Positions 26,051 to 33,643 of a DNA stretch of 64,000 nt are shown piece by piece. The translations under genes and the position numbers were made by a program. The notes below the pieces were generated by a model. That model was given only the letters and a program-made list of their open reading frames with translations, did not search any database and was not told where the DNA came from. This DNA is from Streptomyces sp. GESEQ-35 (lineage in GTDB: Bacteria; Actinomycetota; Actinomycetes; Streptomycetales; Streptomycetaceae), in NCBI RefSeq assembly GCF_017948485.1, contig NZ_JAFFSX010000006.1, positions 248,001-312,000 of the forward strand, read 5' to 3'. Each line of letters starts with the position of its first letter. Position 1 is the stretch's first letter.

Positions 26051-27804
26051 GAACTCTCCTCCCGTATGGCCCGTACCGCCGGGTCCAGCACCTCGTACAG
26101 CGGTGTCACCTCGCCTTGCAGGAACAGCTCCCGCATCGCACGGCGGCGGACCTTTCCGCTGGTCGTACGGCGGACAGCGCCGGGGCGGACGAGCAGGACG
26201 CTGCCGACGGGGAGCGCGAACTCCCGGCCGAGGGTGTGCTGGACGGCGGTCGCGACCTTGTGCAGGTCGCCGTCGGGGACGGCCGCGAGGCGGACCTCCA
26301 GGATCAGCACCAGGTGTTCGCGGTCGCCCGCGGTGACGCCGAAGGCGGCGCCCGCGCCCCGTGCCAGCGACGGATCGGCCGACCTGGCGGCGCGCTCGAC
26401 GTCGTGCGGGTAGAGGTTGCGGCCCGCGAGGACCACGACCTCCTTGATCCGGCCGGTGACATACAACTCGCCGCCGTCCAGGACCCCCAGGTCGCCCGTG
26501 CGCACCCAGCCGTCCGGGCGGAAGCACTCCGCGGTGGCCGCCTTGTTGCCGTAGTAGCCCGCCGTCACGCTCGGTCCGCGCACCCACACCTCGCCGACCT
26601 GCCCGTCCCCCAGCTCGCCGCCCGTCTCCGGGTCGCTGATCCGTACCTCGCAGTCGCGGACCGTGCCGCTGGAGACGAGGGTGCGGTCGGTGCCCTCGGC
26701 CAGGACGCCCTGTTCGAGGGCGGCGGAGTCGACCGTCACAACGGTGGGCCGCCTCGCCGCGTCGGCGCCGGTGACCAGGAGCGTCGTCTCCGCGAGGCCG
26801 TAGCACGGGGTGAACGCCTCGGCGCGGAAACCGGCCGGGGCGAACCGTTCGGCGAACGCCCGCAGGGTCTCGGCGCGTACCGGCTCGGCTCCGTTCGGAG
26901 CGACCCGCCAGCTGGACAGGTCGAGCTGCTCCAGCTGCTCGTCGGTGATACGGCGGGTGCACAGCTCGAACGCGAAGTCGGGCGCACCCGAACCCTCGAC
27001 CTGGTAGGTGCCGATCATCTCCAGCCAGCGCCGGGGCCGCTTCAGGAACGACAGCGGCGACATCTGGACCGAGACGCCGCCCGCGTACAGCGGCTGGAGG
27101 AGATGACCGATCAGGCCGAGGTCGTGGTAGTGCGGCAGCCAGCCGCCGACGACCATGTGCTCCCCGGTGCCGGCCCAGCGGTGGATCGCCGCCTCGTTGG
27201 CGAGCAGATTGGCGTGCGTGACCATGACGCCCTTGGGATCGCTGGTCGAGCCCGATGTGTACTGGAGGAAGGCGAGATCGTCCGGGCGGACGGACGTCGG
27301 GCGCCACTGCTCGGGGTCGGGGGCGTGCATCAGCGCCCCCGCGTCGGTGGCCAGGGTGTGGACATGGGGCAGTTCCAGAGAGTCCAGCCAGGCCTGGAGC
27401 AGGGGCGCGTACGTGGACGTCGTGAGCACGGCCACCGCTTCCGAGTCCCGCAATATGCCGCCCACGCGGGCGAGTTGCTCGCCCTGGTCCGTGGGCAGCG
27501 GGGCCGGTACCGCGACGGCGCCGGCGTACAGGCAGCCCGCGAACGCCGTCAGGAACGCCGGGCCCGGCGGGTGCAGCAGCAGCACCGGGCGGCCGGTCGC
27601 GCGCCGCTCCTGGAGCCAGGCCGCGACTCTGCGCGCCTGTACGTCCAGGTCGCCGTATGTCAGCTGCTCGGGATCGGTGCCGTCCGACCGGTCCGGGAGG
27701 TAGATGAACGCGGCGCGCTCCGGGTGCGCGGCGGCACGCTCCAGGACGACGCGGGTGAACGTGTCCGCCTGCGCCGGTGCGAAGCGGAGCGGTGTGCTGG
27801 TCAC
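26047..27804 (-). CDS. Fatty acyl-AMP ligase (FAAL)
   Basis: A 585-residue ANL-superfamily enzyme that adenylates a free fatty acid and transfers it to an ACP. The P-loop-like motif is YTSGSTSDPKG (about 182-192), with APNGAEPVR and TGDLGVLDGGELYVTGRIKEVVVLAGRNLYPHDVE following. The last motif lies in the C-terminal lid, and KVRRRAMRE marks its basic end. The FAAL-type sequence PNGAEPV and the lack of a CoA-ligase signature favour acyl-AMP over acyl-CoA formation. GTG start overlaps the FkbH stop (GTGA). It is taken as the chain-initiating enzyme of the cluster. Confidence 0.92.
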   Translation of the reverse strand: MTSTPLRFAPAQADTFTRVVLERAAAHPERAAFIYLPDRSDGTDPEQLTYGDLDVQARRVAAWLQERRATGRPVLLLHPPGPAFLTAFAGCLYAGAVAVPAPLPTDQGEQLARVGGILRDSEAVAVLTTSTYAPLLQAWLDSLELPHVHTLATDAGALMHAPDPEQWRPTSVRPDDLAFLQYTSGSTSDPKGVMVTHANLLANEAAIHRWAGTGEHMVVGGWLPHYHDLGLIGHLLQPLYAGGVSVQMSPLSFLKRPRRWLEMIGTYQVEGSGAPDFAFELCTRRITDEQLEQLDLSSWRVAPNGAEPVRAETLRAFAERFAPAGFRAEAFTPCYGLAETTLLVTGADAARRPTVVTVDSAALEQGVLAEGTDRTLVSSGTVRDCEVRISDPETGGELGDGQVGEVWVRGPSVTAGYYGNKAATAECFRPDGWVRTGDLGVLDGGELYVTGRIKEVVVLAGRNLYPHDVERAARSADPSLARGAGAAFGVTAGDREHLVLILEVRLAAVPDGDLHKVATAVQHTLGREFALPVGSVLLVRPGAVRRTTSGKVRRRAMRELFLQGEVTPLYEVLDPAVRAIREESS

Positions 27805-29696
27805 GGCCGTCCTCCTGTCACGGTGAGTGCGATGTGGCCGGGCACGGCGGGCAGATCCCGTAACGCGTGCCGGTACTCGGCGGTCCCGTCGGGCCCCGGC
27901 GGGCCGGCCGGAGTGCAGCCGAGCGAGAGATAGAAGTCCGCGAAGCGGTGGTTCTTCGCGGTGGGCCGGAACCGGCCGTGCAGCGCGGCCGCGCCCGCGT
28001 CCCGGGCCAGCGCCAACACCCCGCCGAACGCCGCGTGTTCGATATGGCGGCCGAAGACCCGGCAGCTGAGCAGCGCGTTGTCGATGCGCCAGCCGTCGTC
28101 CTCGTACGTCACGAACACCGCCCCGACCAGGCCGTTGTCGCCGAACCGGTCGCGGGCGGCGACGGTGAGGACCAGGCCCGACTCGGCCGCCTCGCTCACC
28201 TCGTCCGCCGTCAGACGCCGGGTCGTCAGATTGAACTGGTTGGTGCGCTGGGTGAGTTGGGCGACCCGCGCCACCTCGTGCGGCCGCAGCGGGGCCACGT
28301 CCACCGCCACGTCGAGCCGCGCGAGGAAGTCCTCGTACGACTCGGCGCCCTCCAGCAGCTCCCGCCGCTCGCCCTCGCTGCGGTACTGCGCGCCGCGCTG
28401 CCGGTCCGTGTCCGTCAGCTCCGGCACGTCGAACCAGCCGTCGGCGAGGAGGCGTTCGGGATGCAGCGCCGGTTCGTCGTCCAGCGGTACGACCGCCACC
28501 TCCGGCAGCGCCGCGGAGACCTGCGCCCGCTCGAACGGCGAGTCGTCCGCGAAGACAAGACTGTCCACCCCGAGCCCCAGCCGTCCGGCGATCACCCGCA
28601 ACCCCTCGTCCTTGGGCCCCCAGTCACCTCGTACGACGGTGAACTCGTCCTCGGACAGGGCCATGTCGGGGTGGGTGCGCAGGACGTGGACCAGCGGCTC
28701 CTGGTCGTTCTTCGAGCAGACGGCGAGCAGCACGCCCTGGGCGCCGAGCTGCCGTATCACCCGCTGGAACCGGCCGAAGGCCTCGCCGCGCAGGGTGGAG
28801 GCGGCGGCGATGCCCTCGGGGCCCGCGTCGCCGAGGACGCCGTCCCACAGGGTGTTGTCCGCGTCCAGGACCAGGACCTTCTTCGTGCGGCCGCGCAGGG
28901 TGCGGGCCAGATGGGCGACCTCGCGGGCGTACCCGGCGAGCAGGTCGGCGCCGAGGCGGGCGCGGGCGTATCCGGCGAGGCGGGTGTCGCGGACCGGGCC
29001 GCTCGCGTTCGCCAGGGGCTCCAGGTCGACGGTGTGGGTACGGCGGTGGGCGGTGGCGAGCCGGAGCAGGCCTGCGTTCAACTCCCGCCATGCCGCACCC
29101 AGTTCGATGCGCGAACGGTGATCGACGAGTTGGTGCGTGTGCTCGCGCAGGAGCGGGAGGGTGTTGAGGACGAGGGTGCCCTGGCCGTGCCGGGCGTGGT
29201 GGGCGGTGAGACGGTCGAGGCGGGCGAGGACGTCCCGTGCGGCCGACGTGGCGTCCTTCGCCGTCCAGGGCGTCGGGAGCGAGTCGAAGACCACCGAGGC
29301 GTCGAGCACACACAGGGCGAGGGCCGTGCCGGGCGCGTACACGGAGCTGTGTGCGTCCAGCAGGGCCCGTTCCCAGGCGCCGTGGTCACCGGTGAGCGGG
29401 CCGAGCAGCAGCCGGTGCCTGGCCAGCTCCGCGGTCAGCGAAGGAACCAGGCCGTCGAGCGTGCCGCTGCCGTCGATCGACACGGTGAGTGTCTCGGTCC
29501 CGGTCCGGGCGAGCTGGTCGCGGACGGATCCGATGAGCCGTCCCGCCGTCCGTAGCGCCGCCGCCGGGTCGTCGCCGGTGGCCAGTCGGTCGAGCAGCGC
29601 GGGCAGATCGTGCCGGCGTGCCGTCAGGCTGCCGTCGGAGTGCATCAGGCGCAGCCGGTCGAGTGGACCGGCAGCCGCCGTCGTCTCGGTGGTCAT
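27801..29696 (-). CDS. FkbH-like glyceryl-ACP synthase (HAD-type)
   Basis: A 631-residue FkbH-family protein. The N-terminal 250 residues are the variable SGNH-like domain. The HAD domain begins at about 270 with VLDADNTLWDG (Asp278 nucleophile, Asp280), followed by AVCSKND, WGPKDEGL and FADDSPFERAQV. The C-terminus is a GNAT-like domain (LTQRTNQFNLTTRRLT). FkbH proteins take a glyceryl unit from 1,3-bisphosphoglycerate, dephosphorylate it and load it on ACP. As first gene of the operon it is set apart by a 120-bp divergent promoter region. Codon 612 is TTA, so full translation depends on the bldA tRNA. Confidence 0.93.
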   Translation of the reverse strand: MTTETTAAAGPLDRLRLMHSDGSLTARRHDLPALLDRLATGDDPAAALRTAGRLIGSVRDQLARTGTETLTVSIDGSGTLDGLVPSLTAELARHRLLLGPLTGDHGAWERALLDAHSSVYAPGTALALCVLDASVVFDSLPTPWTAKDATSAARDVLARLDRLTAHHARHGQGTLVLNTLPLLREHTHQLVDHRSRIELGAAWRELNAGLLRLATAHRRTHTVDLEPLANASGPVRDTRLAGYARARLGADLLAGYAREVAHLARTLRGRTKKVLVLDADNTLWDGVLGDAGPEGIAAASTLRGEAFGRFQRVIRQLGAQGVLLAVCSKNDQEPLVHVLRTHPDMALSEDEFTVVRGDWGPKDEGLRVIAGRLGLGVDSLVFADDSPFERAQVSAALPEVAVVPLDDEPALHPERLLADGWFDVPELTDTDRQRGAQYRSEGERRELLEGAESYEDFLARLDVAVDVAPLRPHEVARVAQLTQRTNQFNLTTRRLTADEVSEAAESGLVLTVAARDRFGDNGLVGAVFVTYEDDGWRIDNALLSCRVFGRHIEHAAFGGVLALARDAGAAALHGRFRPTAKNHRFADFYLSLGCTPAGPPGPDGTAEYRHALRDLPAVPGHIALTVTGGRP

Positions 29697-29730
29697 GGCA
29701 GGGAGCCTGCGAGCCGGGCCTTAACGGTCC

Positions 29731-29766
29731 CTTGTGCGGTCCGTGGTGGCGCAAGGCGGGCGCAAG
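29731..29766. promoter_or_regulatory. Candidate SARP binding repeats
   Basis: GCGCAAG occurs at 29749-29755 and 29760-29766, exactly 11 bp apart, with an inverted variant CTTGTGC at 29731-29737. SARPs bind heptamer direct repeats with 11- or 22-bp periodicity. The site lies in the divergent gap between the biosynthetic operon (minus strand) and the FAD monooxygenase gene (plus strand), the expected place for a pathway activator. No convincing -10 element was fixed. Confidence 0.45.
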
Positions 29767-29816
29767 TGCGGCTGCCGAGGGTGGGCACGACCGTACGGCC
29801 CAGGGAAGGCGGGACG

Positions 29817-31067
29817 ATGGACGAAACAGGGCGCGAACTGCGTACCCAGGTCTGTGTGGTGGGCGGTGGACCCGCCGGACTCACCCTCGCCGTGGAACTC
29901 GCCCGGCGCGGGATCGATGTCGTCGTGCTGGAGGCGTCGAAGCACTTCAACCGCTCGTTCCGCGGCGAGTCCGTGTCACCCGACTCGGTGTGGCTCCTGG
30001 ACCGGCTGGGCATCCTCGACCGGCTCGGCGGGGCCTACGTCCAGATGCACCGATTCGAGATCGAGGACTCCGGGCGCACCGTGCTCCACGCCGACTTCGA
30101 CCGCTTCCCGTATCCGCACCCGTTCCCCGTCGAGCTTCCGCAGCACACCCTGCTGACGACGCTCGCCGAAGCCGGCGCCGAGAACCCCGCGTTCACGCTG
30201 ATCCAGGGCGCGACGGCCACGGAGTTGCTGCGGGACGGGGGCAAGGTCACCGGCGTGCGGGCGCGCACTCCCGACGGTGAGACGACCATCCGTGCCACGC
30301 TCACCGTCGGCGCGGACGGCCGGTTCAGCAAGGTGCGGGAGATGGCGGGGCTCGACGCGCAGGTCACGCCGCTCGACCGTGACGTTGTCTGGCTCAAGCT
30401 GCCGTTCCCGTACGACAGTTGGGACGACCACACGTACCGGGTGCGCATCCGGGGCGACCAGCACGGGCTGTTCATCCCGACCCGGCCCGACAGTGTGCGC
30501 GTCGGCTTCAACATTCCCAAGGGTGGCTTGAAGGAGATCCGCAAACACGGGCTGCCGCTGCTGCACCGGCGACTCGATCTGCTCGCGTCCGAACTGTCGG
30601 ACACCGTTCGCAAGCACATCCGTGGGTGGTCGGACACATCCATGCTCGACATCTTCACGACCGTGGTTCCGCGTTGGTCCGCCCCCGGTCTCGTCCTCAT
30701 CGGCGACGCGGCGCACACCCTCACACCGATCCTCGGCCAGGGAGTCAACCACGCCATCATCGACGCCGTGACGCTGGCGCCGCTGCTGGAGGAGGCGCTC
30801 CCCGGGGGCCCGGCCGCGCTCACCGACGCGACCGACCGCTTCCAGCGCGCCCGCGAGGCCTCCGTGGCCCGCTCCCGCGCCCTCCAGCTGCGCCAGGAAC
30901 GCCTCTTCTCCCTCGGCGGCCGAATCGGCGGCGCCTGGCGCCGCACCCTGTACCGGACCGTCGACCACAGCGAACGCCTCACCCACAAGGTCCTCGCGGG
31001 CGCCTACTTCCAGCTTCAGAAGCCGGGGGAGCGGGTCGCCAAGGTGCAGCAGGATGTCCATGGTTGA
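29817..31067 (+). CDS. FAD-dependent monooxygenase (PHBH-like)
   Basis: A 416-residue flavoprotein monooxygenase of the p-hydroxybenzoate hydroxylase-like group. The N-terminal Rossmann motif is VGGGPAGLTLAVELARRGIDVVVLE, and the second FAD motif is LIGDAAHTLTPILGQGVNHAIIDA. The halogenase motif WxWxIP was not seen. ATG at 29817 has GGAAGGCGGGA upstream. It is divergent from the main operon and is probably a tailoring enzyme that hydroxylates or epoxidises the tetronate or its chain; the substrate is unknown. Its stop overlaps the next gene's start. Confidence 0.88.
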   Translation: MDETGRELRTQVCVVGGGPAGLTLAVELARRGIDVVVLEASKHFNRSFRGESVSPDSVWLLDRLGILDRLGGAYVQMHRFEIEDSGRTVLHADFDRFPYPHPFPVELPQHTLLTTLAEAGAENPAFTLIQGATATELLRDGGKVTGVRARTPDGETTIRATLTVGADGRFSKVREMAGLDAQVTPLDRDVVWLKLPFPYDSWDDHTYRVRIRGDQHGLFIPTRPDSVRVGFNIPKGGLKEIRKHGLPLLHRRLDLLASELSDTVRKHIRGWSDTSMLDIFTTVVPRWSAPGLVLIGDAAHTLTPILGQGVNHAIIDAVTLAPLLEEALPGGPAALTDATDRFQRAREASVARSRALQLRQERLFSLGGRIGGAWRRTLYRTVDHSERLTHKVLAGAYFQLQKPGERVAKVQQDVHG

Positions 31068-31668
31068 CGCACCCCGTCCACTCCTCGCCGCCCTCGCCCT
31101 CCACCAGTTCGTCATCGCCGGGGCCGGTGCCGTCGTCGCGCCGCTCGGGGAGGAGCTGCGGGCGGCGAACGGGCTGCCGGCGACCTTGTTGCCGTGGGCC
31201 GTCATCGCGTACGCGGTCGGGCTCGGCGCCCTCGTCCTGCCCGCCCGGCGCCTCGGCCGACGGACCGGTCCGCTGGCGATGCTGCTCATCGGGCTGTGGC
31301 TGTTCGCCCAGGCCTCCGTCGCCTGCACGCTCGTACCGGACGCCGAACCCTTCCTCGCGCTGCGGGCGGCGCAGGGCGCGGGCGCGGCCGCACTGACCGC
31401 CGCCGCGCTGCTCGTCGTGCCGGCGCACACGAACCGGCTGATCGTGGTGTGGGGCGCGATGATCGTCGCCGGGCTGACCGCGGGACTGGTCGCCGGCGCC
31501 AACATGCCCGCGTCCCACTGGCGTTGGACGTTCTGGGCCGACGTGCCCCTGGCCGCCGCCGGCGGGGTCACGGCGATCAGGATCCTTCGCGTGCGGAGGC
31601 GGCGGGGTCCGGCCCCGGCCGCCGTGCGGGATGCGGCGCCGCAGCCGGTCCGGGACGCAGCGGCGTGA
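31054..31668 (+). CDS. Half-length MFS transporter (truncated DHA2-type)
   Basis: A 204-residue protein with six predicted membrane segments, about half of a normal MFS permease. ARRLGRRTGPLAML is the loop 2-3 motif and ASHWRWTFWADVPLAAAGG resembles the end of helix 6 in 14-helix drug exporters. The reading frame then enters a Pro/Arg/Ala-rich tail (RRRRGPAPAAVRDAA) encoded by a duplicated piece of the neighbouring thioesterase gene. It starts inside the end of the monooxygenase gene (ATG at 31054 or 31060). It may be a remnant of a full exporter or act as a homodimer; the sequence favours truncation. Confidence 0.7.
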   Translation: MSMVDAPRPLLAALALHQFVIAGAGAVVAPLGEELRAANGLPATLLPWAVIAYAVGLGALVLPARRLGRRTGPLAMLLIGLWLFAQASVACTLVPDAEPFLALRAAQGAGAAALTAAALLVVPAHTNRLIVVWGAMIVAGLTAGLVAGANMPASHWRWTFWADVPLAAAGGVTAIRILRVRRRRGPAPAAVRDAAPQPVRDAAA

Positions 31669-31837
31669 CGTACCGCCGTATCACTGTCGCCACCACGTCG
31701 AGCAGGGCCGGCTCTGCGTCCGCCATTCCCTATCCTTCGCGTGCGGAGGCAGCGGGGTCCGGCCCCGGCCGCCGTATGGGACGCGGCGGCGTGATGTACC
31801 GCCGTACTACTGTCGCCACCACGTCGAGCAGGGCCGG
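31582..31837. repeat. 150-bp-period direct duplication at MFS/thioesterase junction
   Basis: Segment A (31582-31711) and segment B (31732-31837) are near-identical apart from a 24-bp insert in A. B is the genuine 3' end of the thioesterase gene (minus strand, PRPIRRPGPDPAASAREG). A is an extra copy that supplies the 3' end of the half-length MFS gene on the plus strand. Confidence 0.85.
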
Positions 31838-32542
31838 TTCGTGGGTGCGGAGGAAGAAGTGGCCGCCCGGCACGGTCCACAGCTCCCAGCCGCGGGCGGC
31901 GCAGGTCCGCCACTCCCTGACGTCCGCCCTGGGCACCAACTCGTCCGTCTCCCCGGCGAACAGATGCAGCGGGACGTCGACCGGATCAGCCGTCCCCTCC
32001 GCGTCGGCGCACAGGCCGAGGTCGTCCCGCACCACCGGCAGCAGCGCCGGCAGCCACTCCGGATGCCCGAGCAGCACCGGCGGCAGACCACCGAGCGCCG
32101 CCAGCTCCCGGGCCAGCTCCTCGTCCGACGCGTCCGGGCCGCCGATCCTCGGCGGGGGCAGCTGCGGGGCGCGGTACGCGGCGAGCAGCGCGGCACTCGG
32201 CAGCCGGGCGCCGCGCTGTCGGCGCCGCCGTACGATCTCGTACGCGAGCAGCGCGCCCATGCTGTGCCCGTACAGCAGCACCGGCGGCCCGTCCGCGTCC
32301 AGCACCGGCCCCAGCTCGGCGTCCAACTCGGCGACGAGCGGGGCCAGTTCGGTGCGGCGAGGCTCGGCGAAACGGCCCTCGCGGCCGGGCAGCCGGACCG
32401 CCAGGACGTCCACCGCGGCGCCCCGCCGGGCCAGCCCCCGCTCCCAGCGCGCGTAGGCGGAGGCGCCCCCGCCCGCGTACGGGAAGCAGAGCAGCCGCCC
32501 GGCGGCGTCGGGCCGTGGTGGACGCGACAGGTACTCCGTCAC
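31730..32542 (-). CDS. Type II thioesterase
   Basis: A 270-residue alpha/beta-hydrolase thioesterase of the TEII/RifR type. Marks are LLCFPYAGGGASAY, the nucleophile motif GHSMGALLAYE, and the catalytic His in VPGGHFFL. It removes wrong or stalled acyl groups from carrier proteins in PKS and NRPS systems. The GTG at 32542 overlaps the SARP stop (GTGA), so it is translated with the activator. The last 30 residues are Pro/Arg-rich and fall in the region that was duplicated next door. Confidence 0.92.
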   Translation of the reverse strand: MTEYLSRPPRPDAAGRLLCFPYAGGGASAYARWERGLARRGAAVDVLAVRLPGREGRFAEPRRTELAPLVAELDAELGPVLDADGPPVLLYGHSMGALLAYEIVRRRRQRGARLPSAALLAAYRAPQLPPPRIGGPDASDEELARELAALGGLPPVLLGHPEWLPALLPVVRDDLGLCADAEGTADPVDVPLHLFAGETDELVPRADVREWRTCAARGWELWTVPGGHFFLRTHEPALLDVVATVVRRYITPPRPIRRPGPDPAASAREG

Positions 32543-33393
32543 CGCGCCGCCAGCGGTCGCGGCAACGAGGTCCCCCCGCTCTCCAGCGCCGGATCCCCGC
32601 GCAGCACCGCCGCGTGCAACTCCTGTAGCCGGGGCGACGGTTCGAGCCCCATTTCGTCCACGAGGGTGCGATGCAGCGTGCGGAACGTCTCCAGGGCCTG
32701 CCAGGAGCGGCCGCACCGGTGCAGGGCGAGGATCAGCTGCGCGTGCAGGGTCTCGTGCAGCGGGAACCGGGAGGCGAGCGAGGCGAGTTCACCGAGCACG
32801 GCCCGGTGCCGGCCGAGCCGCAGCTCCGCGTCGAAGCGCTCCTCGAAGGCCGCCATCCGCAGCTCATCGAGTCGCAGCACCTCGGACCGCAGTACGAACC
32901 CCGGCTCCACATCGGCGAGTACCGGCCCCCGCCACAGCCTGAGTGCCCGCACCAGCAGCGCGCAGCCCTCCGCGACCATCCCCGCCTCCAGCGCATGGCG
33001 GCCCGCCGTGGCGAGCCGTTCGAAGCGGGCGGCGTCGGTCGAGGCGGCGGGGACATCGAGGAGGTAGCCCCCCGGGACGCGCCGCAGCACGTCCCGGGGG
33101 CCGACGGCCTGTGCCGGAAGTGGCGCCACCTCCGGCACAGACCATGAAGGCACGTCGGAATCAAGTGCGTGCGCGATGAGCCGGCGAAGCTGTTTCACAT
33201 ACGTGTGGAGCGTGGCCTCGGCCGAACGCGGCGGCCGGTCCCCCCACAGCTCGTCCACCAGTACGGAAACACTCACCGGACGCCCGCAGTCGAGCCCGAG
33301 CAGCGCCAGGACCTTGCGTGGTTTTGCGGCACTCGGAACGACTGACGACTGCCCGATCCGGGCGCCGAGCGGTCCGAGTAAGGCGATCTCCAT
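32539..33393 (-). CDS. SARP-family activator with TTA codon (cluster regulator 2)
   Basis: A 284-residue SARP: OmpR-like DNA-binding domain at residues 1-105 (EIALLGPLGARIGQSS, KPRKVLALLGL, TYVKQLRRLI, VPGGYLLDVP) and activation domain at 110-265 (FERLATAGRHALEAG, LGRHRAVLGELASLASRFPLHETLHAQLILALHRCGR). ATG at 33393 has GGGG upstream; codon 5 is TTA, so translation requires the bldA leucyl-tRNA, tying the cluster to late growth. It is co-transcribed with the type II thioesterase and divergent from the histidine kinase. It is the most likely pathway-specific activator. Confidence 0.92.
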   Translation of the reverse strand: MEIALLGPLGARIGQSSVVPSAAKPRKVLALLGLDCGRPVSVSVLVDELWGDRPPRSAEATLHTYVKQLRRLIAHALDSDVPSWSVPEVAPLPAQAVGPRDVLRRVPGGYLLDVPAASTDAARFERLATAGRHALEAGMVAEGCALLVRALRLWRGPVLADVEPGFVLRSEVLRLDELRMAAFEERFDAELRLGRHRAVLGELASLASRFPLHETLHAQLILALHRCGRSWQALETFRTLHRTLVDEMGLEPSPRLQELHAAVLRGDPALESGGTSLPRPLAAR

Positions 33394-33610
33394 CAAGTTG
33401 CCCCCCAGATGGTTCAGCACGCCGCATGGAATGCCCTTTCGACGGTGGCAGCAGGGGTGCACCGGGCGCCAGTGACCACGGCACGAAGCCGACATGAATC
33501 CATCACGCACCCACATGGGTGTTATGGCTCAATTCGGCGGCGTAACAGATGCGCACTGTCGGCAGCGGCTCCGCCTCGCCTACCATCCGCCCGTCTGGAC
33601 CCGAGAGTCG

Positions 33611-33643
33611 GGAGACTCCGGGGAGACTCTGGGGGGAGTCCGA
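33611..33643 (+). repeat. Three tandem 11-bp repeats before the kinase start
   Basis: GGAGACTCCGG (33611-33621), GGAGACTCTGG (33622-33632) and GGGGAGTCCGA (33633-33643) are in tandem right up to the ATG and include its ribosome-binding site. The gap 33394-33610 otherwise holds only a small palindrome, CACCCA-CA-TGGGTG at 33508-33521. The 11-bp period equals one helical turn, as in SARP sites, but the position over the RBS would suit repression or translational control better. Confidence 0.5.

Noticed and set aside
24302..27307. A 1001-codon open frame joining FAAL antisense and ACAD paralogue 2
   Set aside because: The ACAD begins at ATG 26050 with an ATGA overlap; the upstream part is an out-of-frame shadow of the FAAL gene.
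27801..29696. FkbH-like gene as part of a methoxymalonyl- or hydroxymalonyl-ACP pathway
   Set aside because: No FkbK-type 3-hydroxyacyl-CoA dehydrogenase or FkbG O-methyltransferase is nearby, and the KASIII/E2-like/hydrolase trio points to tetronate formation instead.
29817..31067. Flavin-dependent halogenase
   Set aside because: The WxWxIP halogenase motif is absent; PHBH-like motifs fit a monooxygenase.
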